Notes: generated by a model not told the origin, from the letters alone. A DNA stretch of 64,000 nt from Spongiibacter pelagi (GCF_014705705.1 NZ_JACXLD010000001.1:248001-312000); one strand, 5' to 3'. Shown: positions 40,405 to 49,202, numbered from the stretch's first letter. A program made the numbers and translations.

Positions 40405-40983
40405 TTGTACCTAGGTCGTTCATCACATCGCCAGCCGAATACACTCCGATGGCGGCCTTATACCCAGTTTGTAGGAGCAAGGTTTGAAAGCGGTTTGCAA
40501 AAATGCCTGTTGGACACCGGTTCTTTAACGGCGCATCTGGTGCGCGCCAGTGAAGGTGATTTCCGGGTGCAGGTATTAGCGCAATACTGGGGCTTGCCAA
40601 CGCTTTCTGAGCGCAAGCGCTTGGGCTTGGGGGATCGCGACTGGGGAATTATCCGTGAAGTTTTGCTGATTTGCCGTGGTCAGCCGTGGGTTTATGCGCG
40701 CAGTATTTTGCCGGCGCGTTCATTAACCGGGCATTTGCGCAGGCTGCGGGGCTTGGATTCAAGGCCGCTCGGCCACATTCTTTTTACTGATCCGAGTTTG
40801 CGCCGGGTGCCTTATGAGCTGTGCCGCTACCCGATGGCAGAGTTGCCGGAACAGGCGCGGATCAATATCAACGAAAAAGAAACGCCGGCAGAGCTTTGGG
40901 GGCGGCGTTCCTGTTTTTTATTGGCCGATAAGCCGATTATGGTCAGCGAAATTTTTCTTCCGGCATTTGAGCCTTGGTCATAG
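40405..40983 (+). CDS. ubiC: Chorismate--pyruvate lyase UbiC
   Basis: UbiC splits chorismate to 4-hydroxybenzoate and pyruvate, the first step of ubiquinone synthesis. Conserved parts are LLDTGSLTAHL, REVLLICRGQPWVYARSILP, the RPLGHILF box and LWGRRSCFLLADKPIMVSEIFLP. The start is uncertain. A TTG at 40405, 7 bases after GGAAG, gives 192 residues, close to the family. The frame also extends to an ATG at 40312, which would add 31 poorly conserved residues. ubiA follows 59 bases downstream, the usual pair. Confidence 0.88.
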   Translation: MYLGRSSHRQPNTLRWRPYTQFVGARFESGLQKCLLDTGSLTAHLVRASEGDFRVQVLAQYWGLPTLSERKRLGLGDRDWGIIREVLLICRGQPWVYARSILPARSLTGHLRRLRGLDSRPLGHILFTDPSLRRVPYELCRYPMAELPEQARININEKETPAELWGRRSCFLLADKPIMVSEIFLPAFEPWS

Positions 40984-41042
40984 CGCGACATTCAATATTG
41001 GGCTGATATACTTCCGGCAAACTGGCCCACGTTTGTAGAGCA

Positions 41043-41936
41043 ATGAACCCCCGTCTTCTTGAGTTAAAAAAACAGCTACCCCATTACAAAGCCCTGATGC
41101 GGGTCGACCGTCCTATAGGCACTTATTTGGTGTTGTGGCCGACCTTGTGGGCATTGTGGCTGGCAGCAGAGGGTTTTCCCAATTTTAAGTTGGTGGTGAT
41201 TTTCAGCTTGGGCGCGTTTTTAATGCGCTCGGCGGGCTGTGTGATTAATGATTATGCGGATCGCCATATCGATGGCTCTGTTCAGCGCACCCAGAGCCGG
41301 CCTTTCGCCACTGGCGCCGTGACAGAAAAAGAAGCGCTAACGCTGTTTGCCGTGCTGGGCGGCGTATCGTTTTTGCTGGTGTTGCTCACCAATTGGCTCA
41401 CTGTTGCTTTATCGGTCGTCGCGGTGCTGTTAGCTTCGACCTATCCCTTTTTAAAGCGTTATACCCATCTGCCCCAAATTGCTTTAGGCGCCGCTTTTGC
41501 CTGGAGTATTCCCATGGCGTTTGCCGCTCAACGCGGTGAGCTACCGGCCAGTTTATGGCTGATTTATACGGCGGTGGTGTTGTGGACGGTGGCCTACGAT
41601 ACCTTCTATGCCATGGTTGATCGTGAAGATGATTTAAAGATTGGTGTTAAGTCCACGGCGATTCTGTTTGGTGATGACGACAAGGCGATAACCGGTCTGT
41701 TACAAATTTCCGTAATCGGCATTATGGTGCTGGTCGGTGTTCGCTTTGAATTGAGCTTTATTTACTACGCCAGTTTGATGGCAGCCTCGGCCTTGTTTAT
41801 CTATCAGCAGAAATTAATTCAGCATCGGGATCGCGATGCCTGCTTCACCGCCTTTCTAAATAACCACTATGTGGGTGCCGCCATATTTGTGGGTATTTTT
41901 CTGCACTATGCCTTTGTCGAAATGGGGTTTGCGTGA
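41043..41936 (+). CDS. ubiA: 4-hydroxybenzoate octaprenyltransferase UbiA
   Basis: UbiA attaches the polyprenyl tail to 4-hydroxybenzoate in the inner membrane. The 297-residue protein has RVDRPIGTYLVLWPTLWALWLA and the two aspartate-rich prenyltransferase motifs: NDYADRHIDG in the first half and YDTFYAMVDREDDLKIGVKSTAILFG in the second. There are eight or nine hydrophobic helices. With ubiC directly upstream it forms the classic ubiCA unit, making the quinone used by the bd oxidase and SQR in the neighbouring island. Confidence 0.96.
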   Translation: MNPRLLELKKQLPHYKALMRVDRPIGTYLVLWPTLWALWLAAEGFPNFKLVVIFSLGAFLMRSAGCVINDYADRHIDGSVQRTQSRPFATGAVTEKEALTLFAVLGGVSFLLVLLTNWLTVALSVVAVLLASTYPFLKRYTHLPQIALGAAFAWSIPMAFAAQRGELPASLWLIYTAVVLWTVAYDTFYAMVDREDDLKIGVKSTAILFGDDDKAITGLLQISVIGIMVLVGVRFELSFIYYASLMAASALFIYQQKLIQHRDRDACFTAFLNNHYVGAAIFVGIFLHYAFVEMGFA

Positions 41937-41945
41937 GGATTAATA

Positions 41946-43121
41946 ATGCCGGCGGTAGATGATGCGCTGGAGCTGCATTTCCATTCGACACTCAGTGAGA
42001 TTGAGCGATCTGATTGGGACGGCTTGTTAAGTGAGAGCGATCACGCCGATTATCCCTTTCTGAAATACGATTTTTTATCAGCGCTGGAAAGTGCGTCTGC
42101 GGTGAGTGCCCAAACCGGTTGGCAGCCCTATCATTTAGAAGTGCGTCAGACTGGCAGGTGTGTGGCGTTGATGCCCCTGTATTTAAAATCGCATAGCTAC
42201 GGCGAATATGTTTTCGACTGGGCTTGGGCCGATGCCTATCAGCGTCACGGTCTGGATTATTATCCCAAGCTGTTGGCTGCCATTCCGTTTACCCCAGCCA
42301 CCGGGCCGCGCCTATTGCTTGCCAATTCATCCAATAAAGCAGCGATTGAGGCGGTGGTGGTCGAGCAATTACGGGCGCGTTGTGCGGCGCTCAATGCTTC
42401 GTCCCTACATCTACTTTTTCCTGAAAAAGACGTTTCAGAGCGCTGGCGTGAGTTGGGCACCCTGCAGCGAATTGCGGCGCAATACCATTGGTTTAATCGG
42501 GATTATCAGAGCTTTGATGATTTTCTTGCGCGCTTTAGTTCGCGTAAGCGCAAGAATTTGCGCAAGGAGCGCCTGCGAGTTGCCGAGCAAGGCTTGCGAC
42601 TTGAGCGCATTGAAGGTGGTGCGGTGACGCCAGAGCAGTGGCAGTTTTTCTTTCATTGCTATCAGATGACCTATGCTAAACGCAGCGGCCACGGCGGTTA
42701 TCTCAATGAGGCTTTTTTTCAAGCCTTGGCCAAGTCGATGCCGGAGTCTTTACTCCTAGTCTTGTGTTTCCACGGCGATACGCCGGTCGCCGCCGCTTTA
42801 AATTTAAAAGACAGCAAAACCTTATACGGGCGTTACTGGGGTTGCGTGCGGGAATATGAATATCTGCACTTTGAAGCCTGCTATTACCAAGGCATTGAAT
42901 ACTGCATTGAGCAAGGCTTGCAGCGCTTTGATCCGGGAGCTCAGGGCGAGCACAAAATTCAGCGCGGGTTTGAGCCGATTCTAACCTACTCAAATCACTG
43001 GCTGGCCCATGAAGGGTTTAGTGATGCGGTGGCGCGCTTTCTCGCTCAGGAGTGGCCGCATATTAAGGAATATCTTAATGATGCGGCCCAGCTTTTGCCT
43101 TTTAAGGCAGAGAGCGATTAA
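41946..43121 (+). CDS. FemAB/GNAT-like protein (DUF482, peptidogalycan-biosynthesis type)
   Basis: This 391-residue protein matches the style of the FemAB-related DUF482 family. Recognisable parts are YPFLKYDFLSALE near the start, HLEVRQTGRCVALMPLYLKSHSYGEYVFDWAW, FSSRKRKNLRKERLRV, YGRYWGCVREYEYLHFEACYYQGIEYCIE and FDPGAQGEHKIQRGFEP. The fold is a double GNAT, and the activity is not established. It starts 9 bases after ubiA, so it is probably part of the ubi operon. Its stop codon overlaps the stop of the convergent trhP by a few bases. Confidence 0.8.
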   Translation: MPAVDDALELHFHSTLSEIERSDWDGLLSESDHADYPFLKYDFLSALESASAVSAQTGWQPYHLEVRQTGRCVALMPLYLKSHSYGEYVFDWAWADAYQRHGLDYYPKLLAAIPFTPATGPRLLLANSSNKAAIEAVVVEQLRARCAALNASSLHLLFPEKDVSERWRELGTLQRIAAQYHWFNRDYQSFDDFLARFSSRKRKNLRKERLRVAEQGLRLERIEGGAVTPEQWQFFFHCYQMTYAKRSGHGGYLNEAFFQALAKSMPESLLLVLCFHGDTPVAAALNLKDSKTLYGRYWGCVREYEYLHFEACYYQGIEYCIEQGLQRFDPGAQGEHKIQRGFEPILTYSNHWLAHEGFSDAVARFLAQEWPHIKEYLNDAAQLLPFKAESD

Positions 43122-44440
43122 AGGTTTTTAACCAGCAGGCCGTATTTTAAAGTATCAACATCAATATTTTCAGGCAGTGGGATGCGGCGCTGATGACCTG
43201 AGCCGGGTGCCTCATTGGCATGTTTGCCCTTGCGATCCATCATGGCGCTCACCGGAAAACTGAGATTGCCCTGCGGGGTCATCAGTTGCAGGGTGTCACC
43301 CAGCGCAAAGCGATTTTTTACCTCTACGGTAATTTCATCTTGTTTGGCATCAATCACTTCGGCCACAAATTGCTGCCGTTGCGCGGTGTTTAAGCCCTGC
43401 TCGTAATTCTGATATTCCTTGGGCGGATGGCGACGGTAGAAGCCTTCGGTATAACCGCGATTGGCCAAGGTTTCCAGCTCGTCCATCAAGCCCATATCAA
43501 AGGGGCGGCCTGCAACCGCGTCATCAATGGCGCGCCGGTAGACCTGCGCAGTGCGGGCTACGTAGTAGTGGGATTTGGTACGCCCTTCAATTTTCAGTGA
43601 GTGAATCCCCATCTGGGTTAGGCGCTCTACATGCTGAACCGCGCGCAAATCTTTGGAGTTCATAATATAGGTGCCGTGCTCATCTTCATAAGCGGGCATA
43701 TATTCGCCGGGCCGTTGGGCCTGTTGGAGCAAAACGGGTTCAGCCTGTGGCGCTTTGGCCGGCTCGGGAACAAACTCTTGAACGGGAATTAAATCGCCGC
43801 TGGCATCCTCTTTAGCTTCGTGGGCCTGATATTCCCAGCGACAGGCATTGGTGCAGGCGCCTTGGTTGGAATCCCGGTGATTCATATAACCAGACAGCAA
43901 ACAGCGGCCGGAATAGGCGATACACAGCGCGCCGTGAACAAACACCTCTAGCTCCATTTCTGGAACTTGTTGGCGAATTTCTTCAATTTCTTCAATAGAC
44001 AGCTCGCGCGACAAAATCACTCGCTGTAAACCCGCTTGATGCCAGAATTTCACCGCTGCCCAGTTCACCGCATTGGCCTGCACCGATAAGTGAATGGCTT
44101 GGTCGGGCCAGCGTTCGCGCACCAACATAATCAAGCCCGGATCAGACATGATTAAGGCATCGGGGCCCAGCTCAATGACCGGCTCAAGATCGCGTAGATA
44201 ACTGCGAATTTTGTCGTTATGCGCCTGAATATTTGAAGCAAGGTAAAACTGTTTGCCTTGGGCATGAGCTTCCTCAATGCCGGTGGCGAGGGTTTCCAAG
44301 TCCTTAAATTCATTATTGCGAACACGCAGACTGTAGCGGGGTTGGCCGGCGTAGACCGCATCGGCACCATAGGCGAAGGCGTAACGCATATTGCGCAGAC
44401 TACCGGCGGGGGAAAGGAGTTCGGGTTTGGAAATGGCCAT
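43118..44440 (-). CDS. trhP: Peptidase U32 family tRNA hydroxylation protein TrhP (YegQ)
   Basis: TrhP (YegQ) is a U32-family protein needed for prephenate-dependent 5-hydroxylation of U34 in tRNA. The 440-residue protein begins MAISKPELLSPAGSLRNMRYA and has FAYGADAVYAGQPRYSLR, HGALCIAYSGRCLLSGYMNHRDSNQGACTNACRW with clustered cysteines for an Fe-S cluster, and MNSKDLRAVQHVERL then SLKIEGRTKS. The Met at 44440 is chosen; the frame is open to 44491 but that part would cross an inverted repeat that looks regulatory. Confidence 0.92.
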   Translation of the reverse strand: MAISKPELLSPAGSLRNMRYAFAYGADAVYAGQPRYSLRVRNNEFKDLETLATGIEEAHAQGKQFYLASNIQAHNDKIRSYLRDLEPVIELGPDALIMSDPGLIMLVRERWPDQAIHLSVQANAVNWAAVKFWHQAGLQRVILSRELSIEEIEEIRQQVPEMELEVFVHGALCIAYSGRCLLSGYMNHRDSNQGACTNACRWEYQAHEAKEDASGDLIPVQEFVPEPAKAPQAEPVLLQQAQRPGEYMPAYEDEHGTYIMNSKDLRAVQHVERLTQMGIHSLKIEGRTKSHYYVARTAQVYRRAIDDAVAGRPFDMGLMDELETLANRGYTEGFYRRHPPKEYQNYEQGLNTAQRQQFVAEVIDAKQDEITVEVKNRFALGDTLQLMTPQGNLSFPVSAMMDRKGKHANEAPGSGHQRRIPLPENIDVDTLKYGLLVKNL

Positions 44441-44472
44441 GGCTTTTATGCGATCAAAATTCAATCGGCATA

Positions 44473-44491
44473 TTGTACCTGTTGGGTACAA
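44473..44491. repeat. Inverted repeat upstream of trhP, possible operator
   Basis: TTGTACC (44473-44479) and GGTACAA (44485-44491) form a perfect 7-base dyad with a 5-base spacer, 33 bases before the trhP start. The minus-strand reading contains TACAAT, a possible -10. The remaining gap to ompA (to 44658) is AT-rich and holds no gene. Confidence 0.5.
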
Positions 44492-44658
44492 CTGGGGGTA
44501 TCTGTCCGTGAAAAGCCGCTCATTTAGAGGGTTTCAGGGTAAAAAATGCACGTTTAAGCTAATTATGTACTAAAACCTTTTTAATTTATCAGTTAGTATC
44601 AACGGGCTATGGGTAAACGACTTCCAAACTCAAACAACCAATAATTGGAGTATTGCGA

Positions 44659-46203
44659 ATGAGCAAGCTAGTAAATGCCGCGTTGGCTGCCAGCGTTGCA
44701 GTTGCGTCTGCGGCCAGCTTTGCAGCTGAAGAAGAAAAAGGACTGTATGTTGGTGGCAATGCCCACTACACCATGATCGACGATCAAAAATCTGTGGGCA
44801 CTGCAAACACCGCAGGCTCTGGCGGTCTGCTTGACCCTCTGCTGACCTCTCTGGGTCTGGGTGCTTTGGCTGCAGGTGGCACCACGGCGGGTACTTCTTT
44901 TGCTACCGAAGCAAGCTTTGAAGATGACTGGGGTTACAGCGCCATTCTGGGTTACAAATTTTCTGGCCCACTGCGCGCTGAACTGGAATACCGTATGGAT
45001 TCCAACGCGATTGAAGACACTAACACTGACCTAGATGTTGAAAGCATTCTGGGTAATCTGTGGTACGACTTCAGCCTGACCGAGCGCCTGCGTCCTTACA
45101 TCGGTGGTGGTCTGGGTATGAGCAATGTCGAAGTCGGTGATTACGATGACGACGTGATGAGCGCACAACTGGGTGCGGGTCTATACTTCCACCTGACCCC
45201 TCGTCTGGTACTGGATGCCAGCTACCGCTACACCGAAGCGCTGGAAAACCCAACTTACAATGTTGGCGGCGTAGAAGTTGAAACTGAGTACAGCTCTCAC
45301 AATGTGGGTCTGGGTCTGCGCTACAACTTCTTCGATGCCAAATACGGTGTACAAGACGAAGATGGCGACGGTGTTGCCGATGACGCTGATCAGTGTCCAG
45401 GTACTCCAGCTGGTGTACAAGTTGACGCTGTTGGCTGTCCGCTGGATGGTGATAAAGACGGCGTTGCGGATTACCTCGACCAGTGTTTGAACACGCCTGC
45501 CGGTGCCGAAGTTGACGACCAAGGTTGTGAGCTAGACAGCGACAACGATGGCGTTGTTGATGCCAACGATATGTGCCCAGATACTCCTGCTGGCACCGAA
45601 GTCATGTCAAACGGCTGTGGCGCTGATCAATCAGTGGTACTGCGTGGTGTGAACTTCGAAACCAATAGTTCAAAACTGACTATCAATGCTGAAAGCATCC
45701 TCAACGGTGTTGCCGGCACTCTGAATGAGTCCACTGGTTTTGATGTTGAGCTGCAAGGTCACACTGACAGCGTAGGCAACGACAGCTACAACATGAGCCT
45801 GTCTAAAAAGCGTGCTAACTCTGTTAAGAACTACCTGATTGGCCAAGGCGTAGAAGGTAACCGTCTGGTTGCTCGTGGTTACGGTGAAGAACAGCCTGTT
45901 GCTAGCAACGATTCTTCTGAAGGCCGTGCATTGAACCGCCGCGTTGAGCTGAAAGTTCTGGGTCAGACTGAAGAGCCAGTGATGGTTGAAGACTATTCAG
46001 CTGAAGAGACTATGGTTGAAGACGCAGCTGCTGAAGACGTGATGATGGATGAAGCTGAAATCACGGCGCCTGCTGCTGACGATTCTTACTTGGACGAAGC
46101 TGAAGAAGAAATGGAAGCGGCTGAAGAAGAGGTTGAAGAAGTAGAAGAAGAGTATGACTACGACTACAACTCAAGCTCTGATGAAATCGACTACGATTTC
46201 TAA
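44659..46203 (+). CDS. OmpA-family outer-membrane protein with thrombospondin type 3 repeats and acidic tail
   Basis: This outer-membrane protein has about 514 residues. Its signal peptide ends near ASAASFA. An eight-stranded OmpA-type barrel follows (about 30-230, closing with HNVGLGLRYNFF). Three thrombospondin type 3-like calcium-binding repeats come next (DGDGVADDADQCPGTPAGV, DGDKDGVADYLDQC, SDNDGVVDANDMCPDTPAG). The OmpA peptidoglycan-binding domain is about 325-435 (ELQGHTDSVGNDSYNMSLSKKRA, NRRVELKV). The last 75 or so residues are an unusual, very acidic Glu/Asp/Tyr-rich tail ending in Phe. It anchors the outer membrane to the wall. Start ATG at 44659 follows GGAG. Confidence 0.92.
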   Translation: MSKLVNAALAASVAVASAASFAAEEEKGLYVGGNAHYTMIDDQKSVGTANTAGSGGLLDPLLTSLGLGALAAGGTTAGTSFATEASFEDDWGYSAILGYKFSGPLRAELEYRMDSNAIEDTNTDLDVESILGNLWYDFSLTERLRPYIGGGLGMSNVEVGDYDDDVMSAQLGAGLYFHLTPRLVLDASYRYTEALENPTYNVGGVEVETEYSSHNVGLGLRYNFFDAKYGVQDEDGDGVADDADQCPGTPAGVQVDAVGCPLDGDKDGVADYLDQCLNTPAGAEVDDQGCELDSDNDGVVDANDMCPDTPAGTEVMSNGCGADQSVVLRGVNFETNSSKLTINAESILNGVAGTLNESTGFDVELQGHTDSVGNDSYNMSLSKKRANSVKNYLIGQGVEGNRLVARGYGEEQPVASNDSSEGRALNRRVELKVLGQTEEPVMVEDYSAEETMVEDAAAEDVMMDEAEITAPAADDSYLDEAEEEMEAAEEEVEEVEEEYDYDYNSSSDEIDYDF

Positions 46204-46218
46204 GTCAGCGTTTTGACG

Positions 46219-46248
46219 AAAAACCCGGCCTTAGCGCCGGGTTTTTTT
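46219..46248 (+). terminator. Intrinsic terminator of the OmpA-family gene
   Basis: AAACCCGGC (46221-46229) and GCCGGGTTT (46236-46244) enclose a 6-base loop and are followed by a T-run. Its right half lies inside the end of the convergent DUF938 gene and encodes that protein's last residues. Confidence 0.9.
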
Positions 46249-46842
46249 ATGCCAGCACAAAAGGCGATTATTGGCAGGCATAGCGTGGTCGTTCAGCAAA
46301 GAGTAACCGGCAGTTTCGGCTTGCTCGCATACGGCTTCGAAATCCCGAATCCCGCTTTGTGGGTCGCGGGATTTTAACCACTGATCAAATTGCGCGTTGC
46401 TGTCAGAAGTGAATTTGCCCTGATAATTAAACGGGCCGTAAATCGCCAGCAAACTATCCTCGGGCATATTTTCACCCAAGCGTTGAAACAAAACCTGTAC
46501 CGAAGCCCAGCTCATAATATGTAAGGTGTTGGCAGAAAACACGCCATCAAAATTTCCGCTAGGCCAAGCGGATGAGTTCACCTCAAAAGTTTGCGGTGCG
46601 CTGATATTGGCTAGAGATGCATCATCTAACCACTGCTGAATCCCCGCTAAATATTCAGCCTGGTCTGCACACTGCCACTGCAGATGCGGCATTGCCTCGG
46701 CAAAAAATACCGCGTGCTGTCCGGTGCCACTGCCAATTTCCAAGATGCTTTTGCTGCCTTGAAATAAGGGCCGAATCACATCCAGTATCGGCTGCTTATT
46801 ATTCTCACAGGCTTGGGAAAACGGTTTTTCAAACATCGTCAT
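46231..46842 (-). CDS. DUF938 family SAM-dependent methyltransferase-like protein
   Basis: This protein of about 203 residues belongs to DUF938. It starts MFEKPFSQACENNKQPILDVI and has the SAM-binding motif ILEIGSGTGQHAVFFAEAMP. Later come FDGVFSANTLHIMSW and YGPFNYQGKFTSDSNAQFDQWL, the latter a family hallmark. The methyl acceptor is unknown. The ATG at 46842 is used; an in-frame TTG lies at 46851 and an ATG at 46836. The last five codons (KKTRR and stop) come from the terminator hairpin of the OmpA-family gene. Confidence 0.9.
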   Translation of the reverse strand: MTMFEKPFSQACENNKQPILDVIRPLFQGSKSILEIGSGTGQHAVFFAEAMPHLQWQCADQAEYLAGIQQWLDDASLANISAPQTFEVNSSAWPSGNFDGVFSANTLHIMSWASVQVLFQRLGENMPEDSLLAIYGPFNYQGKFTSDSNAQFDQWLKSRDPQSGIRDFEAVCEQAETAGYSLLNDHAMPANNRLLCWHKKTRR

Positions 46843-46932
46843 GACGAGCAAATTCCAATAAAACTTGAGCTTGTATTAAAGTAGGGACATCAAAACCTAT
46901 TCCATACAGCGAATCAATCAAAGGAGCTGAAA

Positions 46933-47391
46933 ATGGCTTACTGGCTGATGAAATCTGAGCCCGACACCTTCAGCATCGACGACCTAAAAGCGCGCCCCGG
47001 CAGCCGAGAGCACTGGGATGGCGTTCGTAACTACCAAGCGCGAAATATGATGCGCGACCAAATGAAAAAGGGCGATCAAGTATTTTTTTACCACTCCGCC
47101 TGCGCCGAGCCGGGTATTGCAGGTATTGCTACCGTTGTTAAAGAATCCTATCCCGACCATACCGCGCAAGATCCAGAGTCGAAATACTTTGACCCCAAGG
47201 CCAGTGTAGATAACCCGCGTTGGTTTATGGTGGACGTGAAATACAAGCGTAAACTCAAGCGCTTGATTCCGTTGAAACAGCTCAAAGAAAATCCTGCCTT
47301 AAGCGAAATGATATTGGTGAAAAAAGGCAGTCGACTTTCGATCATGCCGGTGAGTGAAAGTGAATGGCAGGCCATTTTGGAAATGGAGTAG
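46933..47391 (+). CDS. EVE domain-containing protein (THYN1-like)
   Basis: This is a 152-residue single-domain EVE protein, related to the PUA/YTH fold and thought to bind modified bases in DNA or RNA. It begins MAYWLMKSEPDTFSIDDL and has the conserved HWDGVRNYQARNMMRDQMKKGDQVFFYHS, PGIAGIATVVKESYPD and PRWFMVDVKYKRKL. Length is typical. The start lies behind AAGGAG (46920-46925). Biological role in bacteria is not settled. A dense repeat region follows its stop codon. Confidence 0.92.
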   Translation: MAYWLMKSEPDTFSIDDLKARPGSREHWDGVRNYQARNMMRDQMKKGDQVFFYHSACAEPGIAGIATVVKESYPDHTAQDPESKYFDPKASVDNPRWFMVDVKYKRKLKRLIPLKQLKENPALSEMILVKKGSRLSIMPVSESEWQAILEME

Positions 47392-47399
47392 GGGGGGGT

Positions 47400-47508
47400 G
47401 TCCTGAGCGGACGAGCTTAGGAAGATTTTTGTCCCGGTGGGACGATTCAATAAATGTTTTTGTCCTGGCGGGACGATCTTAGAATGGTTTTATCGTCCCA
47501 AAGGGACG
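47400..47508. repeat. Four regularly spaced GTCC...GGAC hairpins (about 31-bp period)
   Basis: GTCCTGAGCGGAC (47400-47412), GTCCCGGTGGGAC (47431-47443), GTCCTGGCGGGAC (47462-47474) and CGTCCCAAAGGGACG (47494-47508) have centres spaced by 31, 31 and 33 bases. The sequences between them are related (GACGATYTTAGAA and T-rich), so this is a diverged tandem repeat of one palindromic unit. It lies directly after the EVE gene. Confidence 0.75.
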
Positions 47509-47520
47509 CTGTCTGAAAAG

Positions 47521-47874
47521 CGACTCGCCCTTCTTGGGCGACTTCATTTTCTTTTAAAAGAAAACGAAGCAAAAGAAACTTTCCCCGCTCACTCGGCCTA
47601 CGGCTACCCTCACTTCTTAAAATTCAATGAAACGCTGCGGAACTCGACCTTCACTTCGTTCCGGTCTCAAACAGTCCTCGCGAAATCCTTTCATTGAATT
47701 TCTACGATGTTCGGCGAGTTCGGACGGGGTTTGGGGTGGCACCGAACACCCCCTTCAGGTTCAAAGCGCGCAGAGTACCGATGGCGCTGTTTGCCATCGG
47801 CGGCAATGCGGGGCGTGTTTTCTTGCTTACTTCTTTTTCACGAAAAAAGAAGTAAGTCGCCCAATAAGGGCGAA
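47521..47874. mobile_element. MITE-like element with about 55-bp terminal inverted repeats
   Basis: The left end (47521-47579) and the reverse complement of the right end (47817-47874) align along their length: TCGCCCTT-TTGGGCGACTT, then TTTCTTTT, GAAAA, GAAG and AAGAAA. Each end is also locally palindromic. Inside, AAATTCAATGAAA (47620-47632) and TTTCATTGAATTT (47689-47701) are exact inverse 13-mers, and CCGATGGC/GCCATCGG (47778-47800) form another hairpin. No credible protein is encoded. With the hairpins before it, this fills the 490-base gap between the EVE gene and yaaA. It ends 7 bases before the yaaA stop codon. Confidence 0.68.
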
Positions 47875-47881
47875 ACCCTTA

Positions 47882-48658
47882 CTAAGAAACTGGCGTTTCC
47901 CGCAAAAACACCCACTCTGTCTCGGTCGATTCCGCAGGACAAAAATAATACCCCTCGCTATCAAACGCTTTGAGTTGCTCAACGTCCTCAACACGATGAT
48001 CAATCGCATAGCGGGTCATCAGGCCGCGCGCTTTTTTGGCGTAGAAGCTGATGATTTTGTAGTTATCCCCTTTGCGGTCTTTGAAGATCGGGGTAATCAC
48101 GGTGCCGTTGATTTGCTTGGGTTTTACCGCCGAAAAATATTCATTAGAGGCGAGGTTCACCAATACTGGGCCGGTTTGTTCAAGCTGGATGTTCAGGGCG
48201 TCGGTGATTTGTTTGCCCCAGAATTCATACAGGTTTTTGCCGCGCTGGTTGGCAAACTTGGTGCCCATTTCCAGCCGGTAGGCTTGCATGAGGTCGAGGG
48301 GGCGCAGCAGGCCGTAAAGGCCGGAGAGAATCCGCAGGTGTTGCTGGGCAAAGGCGAGTGCATTTTCGTCGAGGCTTTCGGCGTCGAGTCCGGTGTAGAC
48401 GTCGCCCTTAAACGCCAGCACGGCTTGCTTGGCATTATCTGTTGAAAAGGGCGCTGACCAGTCGGCAAAGCGCTGGTAATTCAGTGTGCCGAGTTTGTCA
48501 GAGATTTTCATCAGTGAGGAAATATCTTGCGGCGCGAGTTGGCGCAGCTCGTCAATCAGCAGGGCAGATTGATCCAGAAAGTCGGCATCGCTGTGACTTG
48601 AAACATGGGCGGCGGTGTCGAAATCCAGTGTTTTTGCGGGGGAGATAACAATCAGCAT
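47882..48658 (-). CDS. yaaA: Peroxide stress protein YaaA
   Basis: YaaA (DUF328) lowers free iron and protects DNA during peroxide stress. The 258-residue protein starts [13 protein letters not shown], the family signature, and has [61 protein letters not shown] and [15 protein letters not shown]. The size matches the E. coli protein. The 3' end borders the MITE-like element. Confidence 0.95.
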   Translation of the reverse strand: MLIVISPAKTLDFDTAAHVSSHSDADFLDQSALLIDELRQLAPQDISSLMKISDKLGTLNYQRFADWSAPFSTDNAKQAVLAFKGDVYTGLDAESLDENALAFAQQHLRILSGLYGLLRPLDLMQAYRLEMGTKFANQRGKNLYEFWGKQITDALNIQLEQTGPVLVNLASNEYFSAVKPKQINGTVITPIFKDRKGDNYKIISFYAKKARGLMTRYAIDHRVEDVEQLKAFDSEGYYFCPAESTETEWVFLRETPVS

Positions 48659-48695
48659 TGGGATTCTTTGTACGTCTTAATTTTAATAAAGAGAG

Positions 48696-49202
48696 TTAGA
48701 CAACCAGCAGTTCTTGCCACCAGTTTAGGGGTTCGCCGGTTTCGGGGTCGTAGACATTGCCGTAGGTCCAGCGCGCTTCGCCACTCTTACTGTGTTTGTC
48801 GAGTAGTTGTTCAATCACGGAAAAACCGACACCGAAATGAATGCTAAAAACCAAGGCGCGTTCACTATTGATATCGAGATTGCCGCCGAGCTTTTCCATT
48901 TCCGCGTTCAGTGATTGCACCAGTGCTTCATTGGCTTCGCGCATAAAAACGCGAATAGCGAGATTGCCGCTGTGTTCGTTTAGAGAAAAACGACCACGGG
49001 CATCCGGGTTCAGCACAATACTGTCTAGCGCCGCCACGCCGCTGATAAATAACGGGGATTTAAGCAGCTTGTAGTGGTGTTCGGATTTCTCAGCTAGCGG
49101 CGTTGCGAGCACTTGCTCAAAAATAGGCTGCCCGTTAGCGGGATGAATACCGGCATAGAGTTCGAGTCGGGTTTCGTTGGCGAGGGTTTGTGCTTCAGTC
49201 AT
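48696..49202 (-). CDS. Hypothetical protein, possibly DUF4265
   Basis: This is a 168-residue soluble protein without a signal peptide. The segment PLFISGVAALDSIVLNPDARG followed by NLAIRVFMREANE and ALVFSIHFGVGFSVIEQLLD is reminiscent of DUF4265, but the match is by eye only. It lies 37 bases upstream of yaaA on the same strand and may be cotranscribed. Function unknown. Confidence 0.75.
   Translation of the reverse strand: MTEAQTLANETRLELYAGIHPANGQPIFEQVLATPLAEKSEHHYKLLKSPLFISGVAALDSIVLNPDARGRFSLNEHSGNLAIRVFMREANEALVQSLNAEMEKLGGNLDINSERALVFSIHFGVGFSVIEQLLDKHSKSGEARWTYGNVYDPETGEPLNWWQELLVV

Noticed and set aside
47400-47508. CRISPR array
   Set aside because: The palindromes are only 13-15 bases, the sequences between them are similar to each other, there are just four units, and no cas gene is near.
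47627-48445. Plus-strand ORF of 272 residues across the repeat region and yaaA
   Set aside because: Half is repeat DNA and half is antisense to the conserved yaaA gene.
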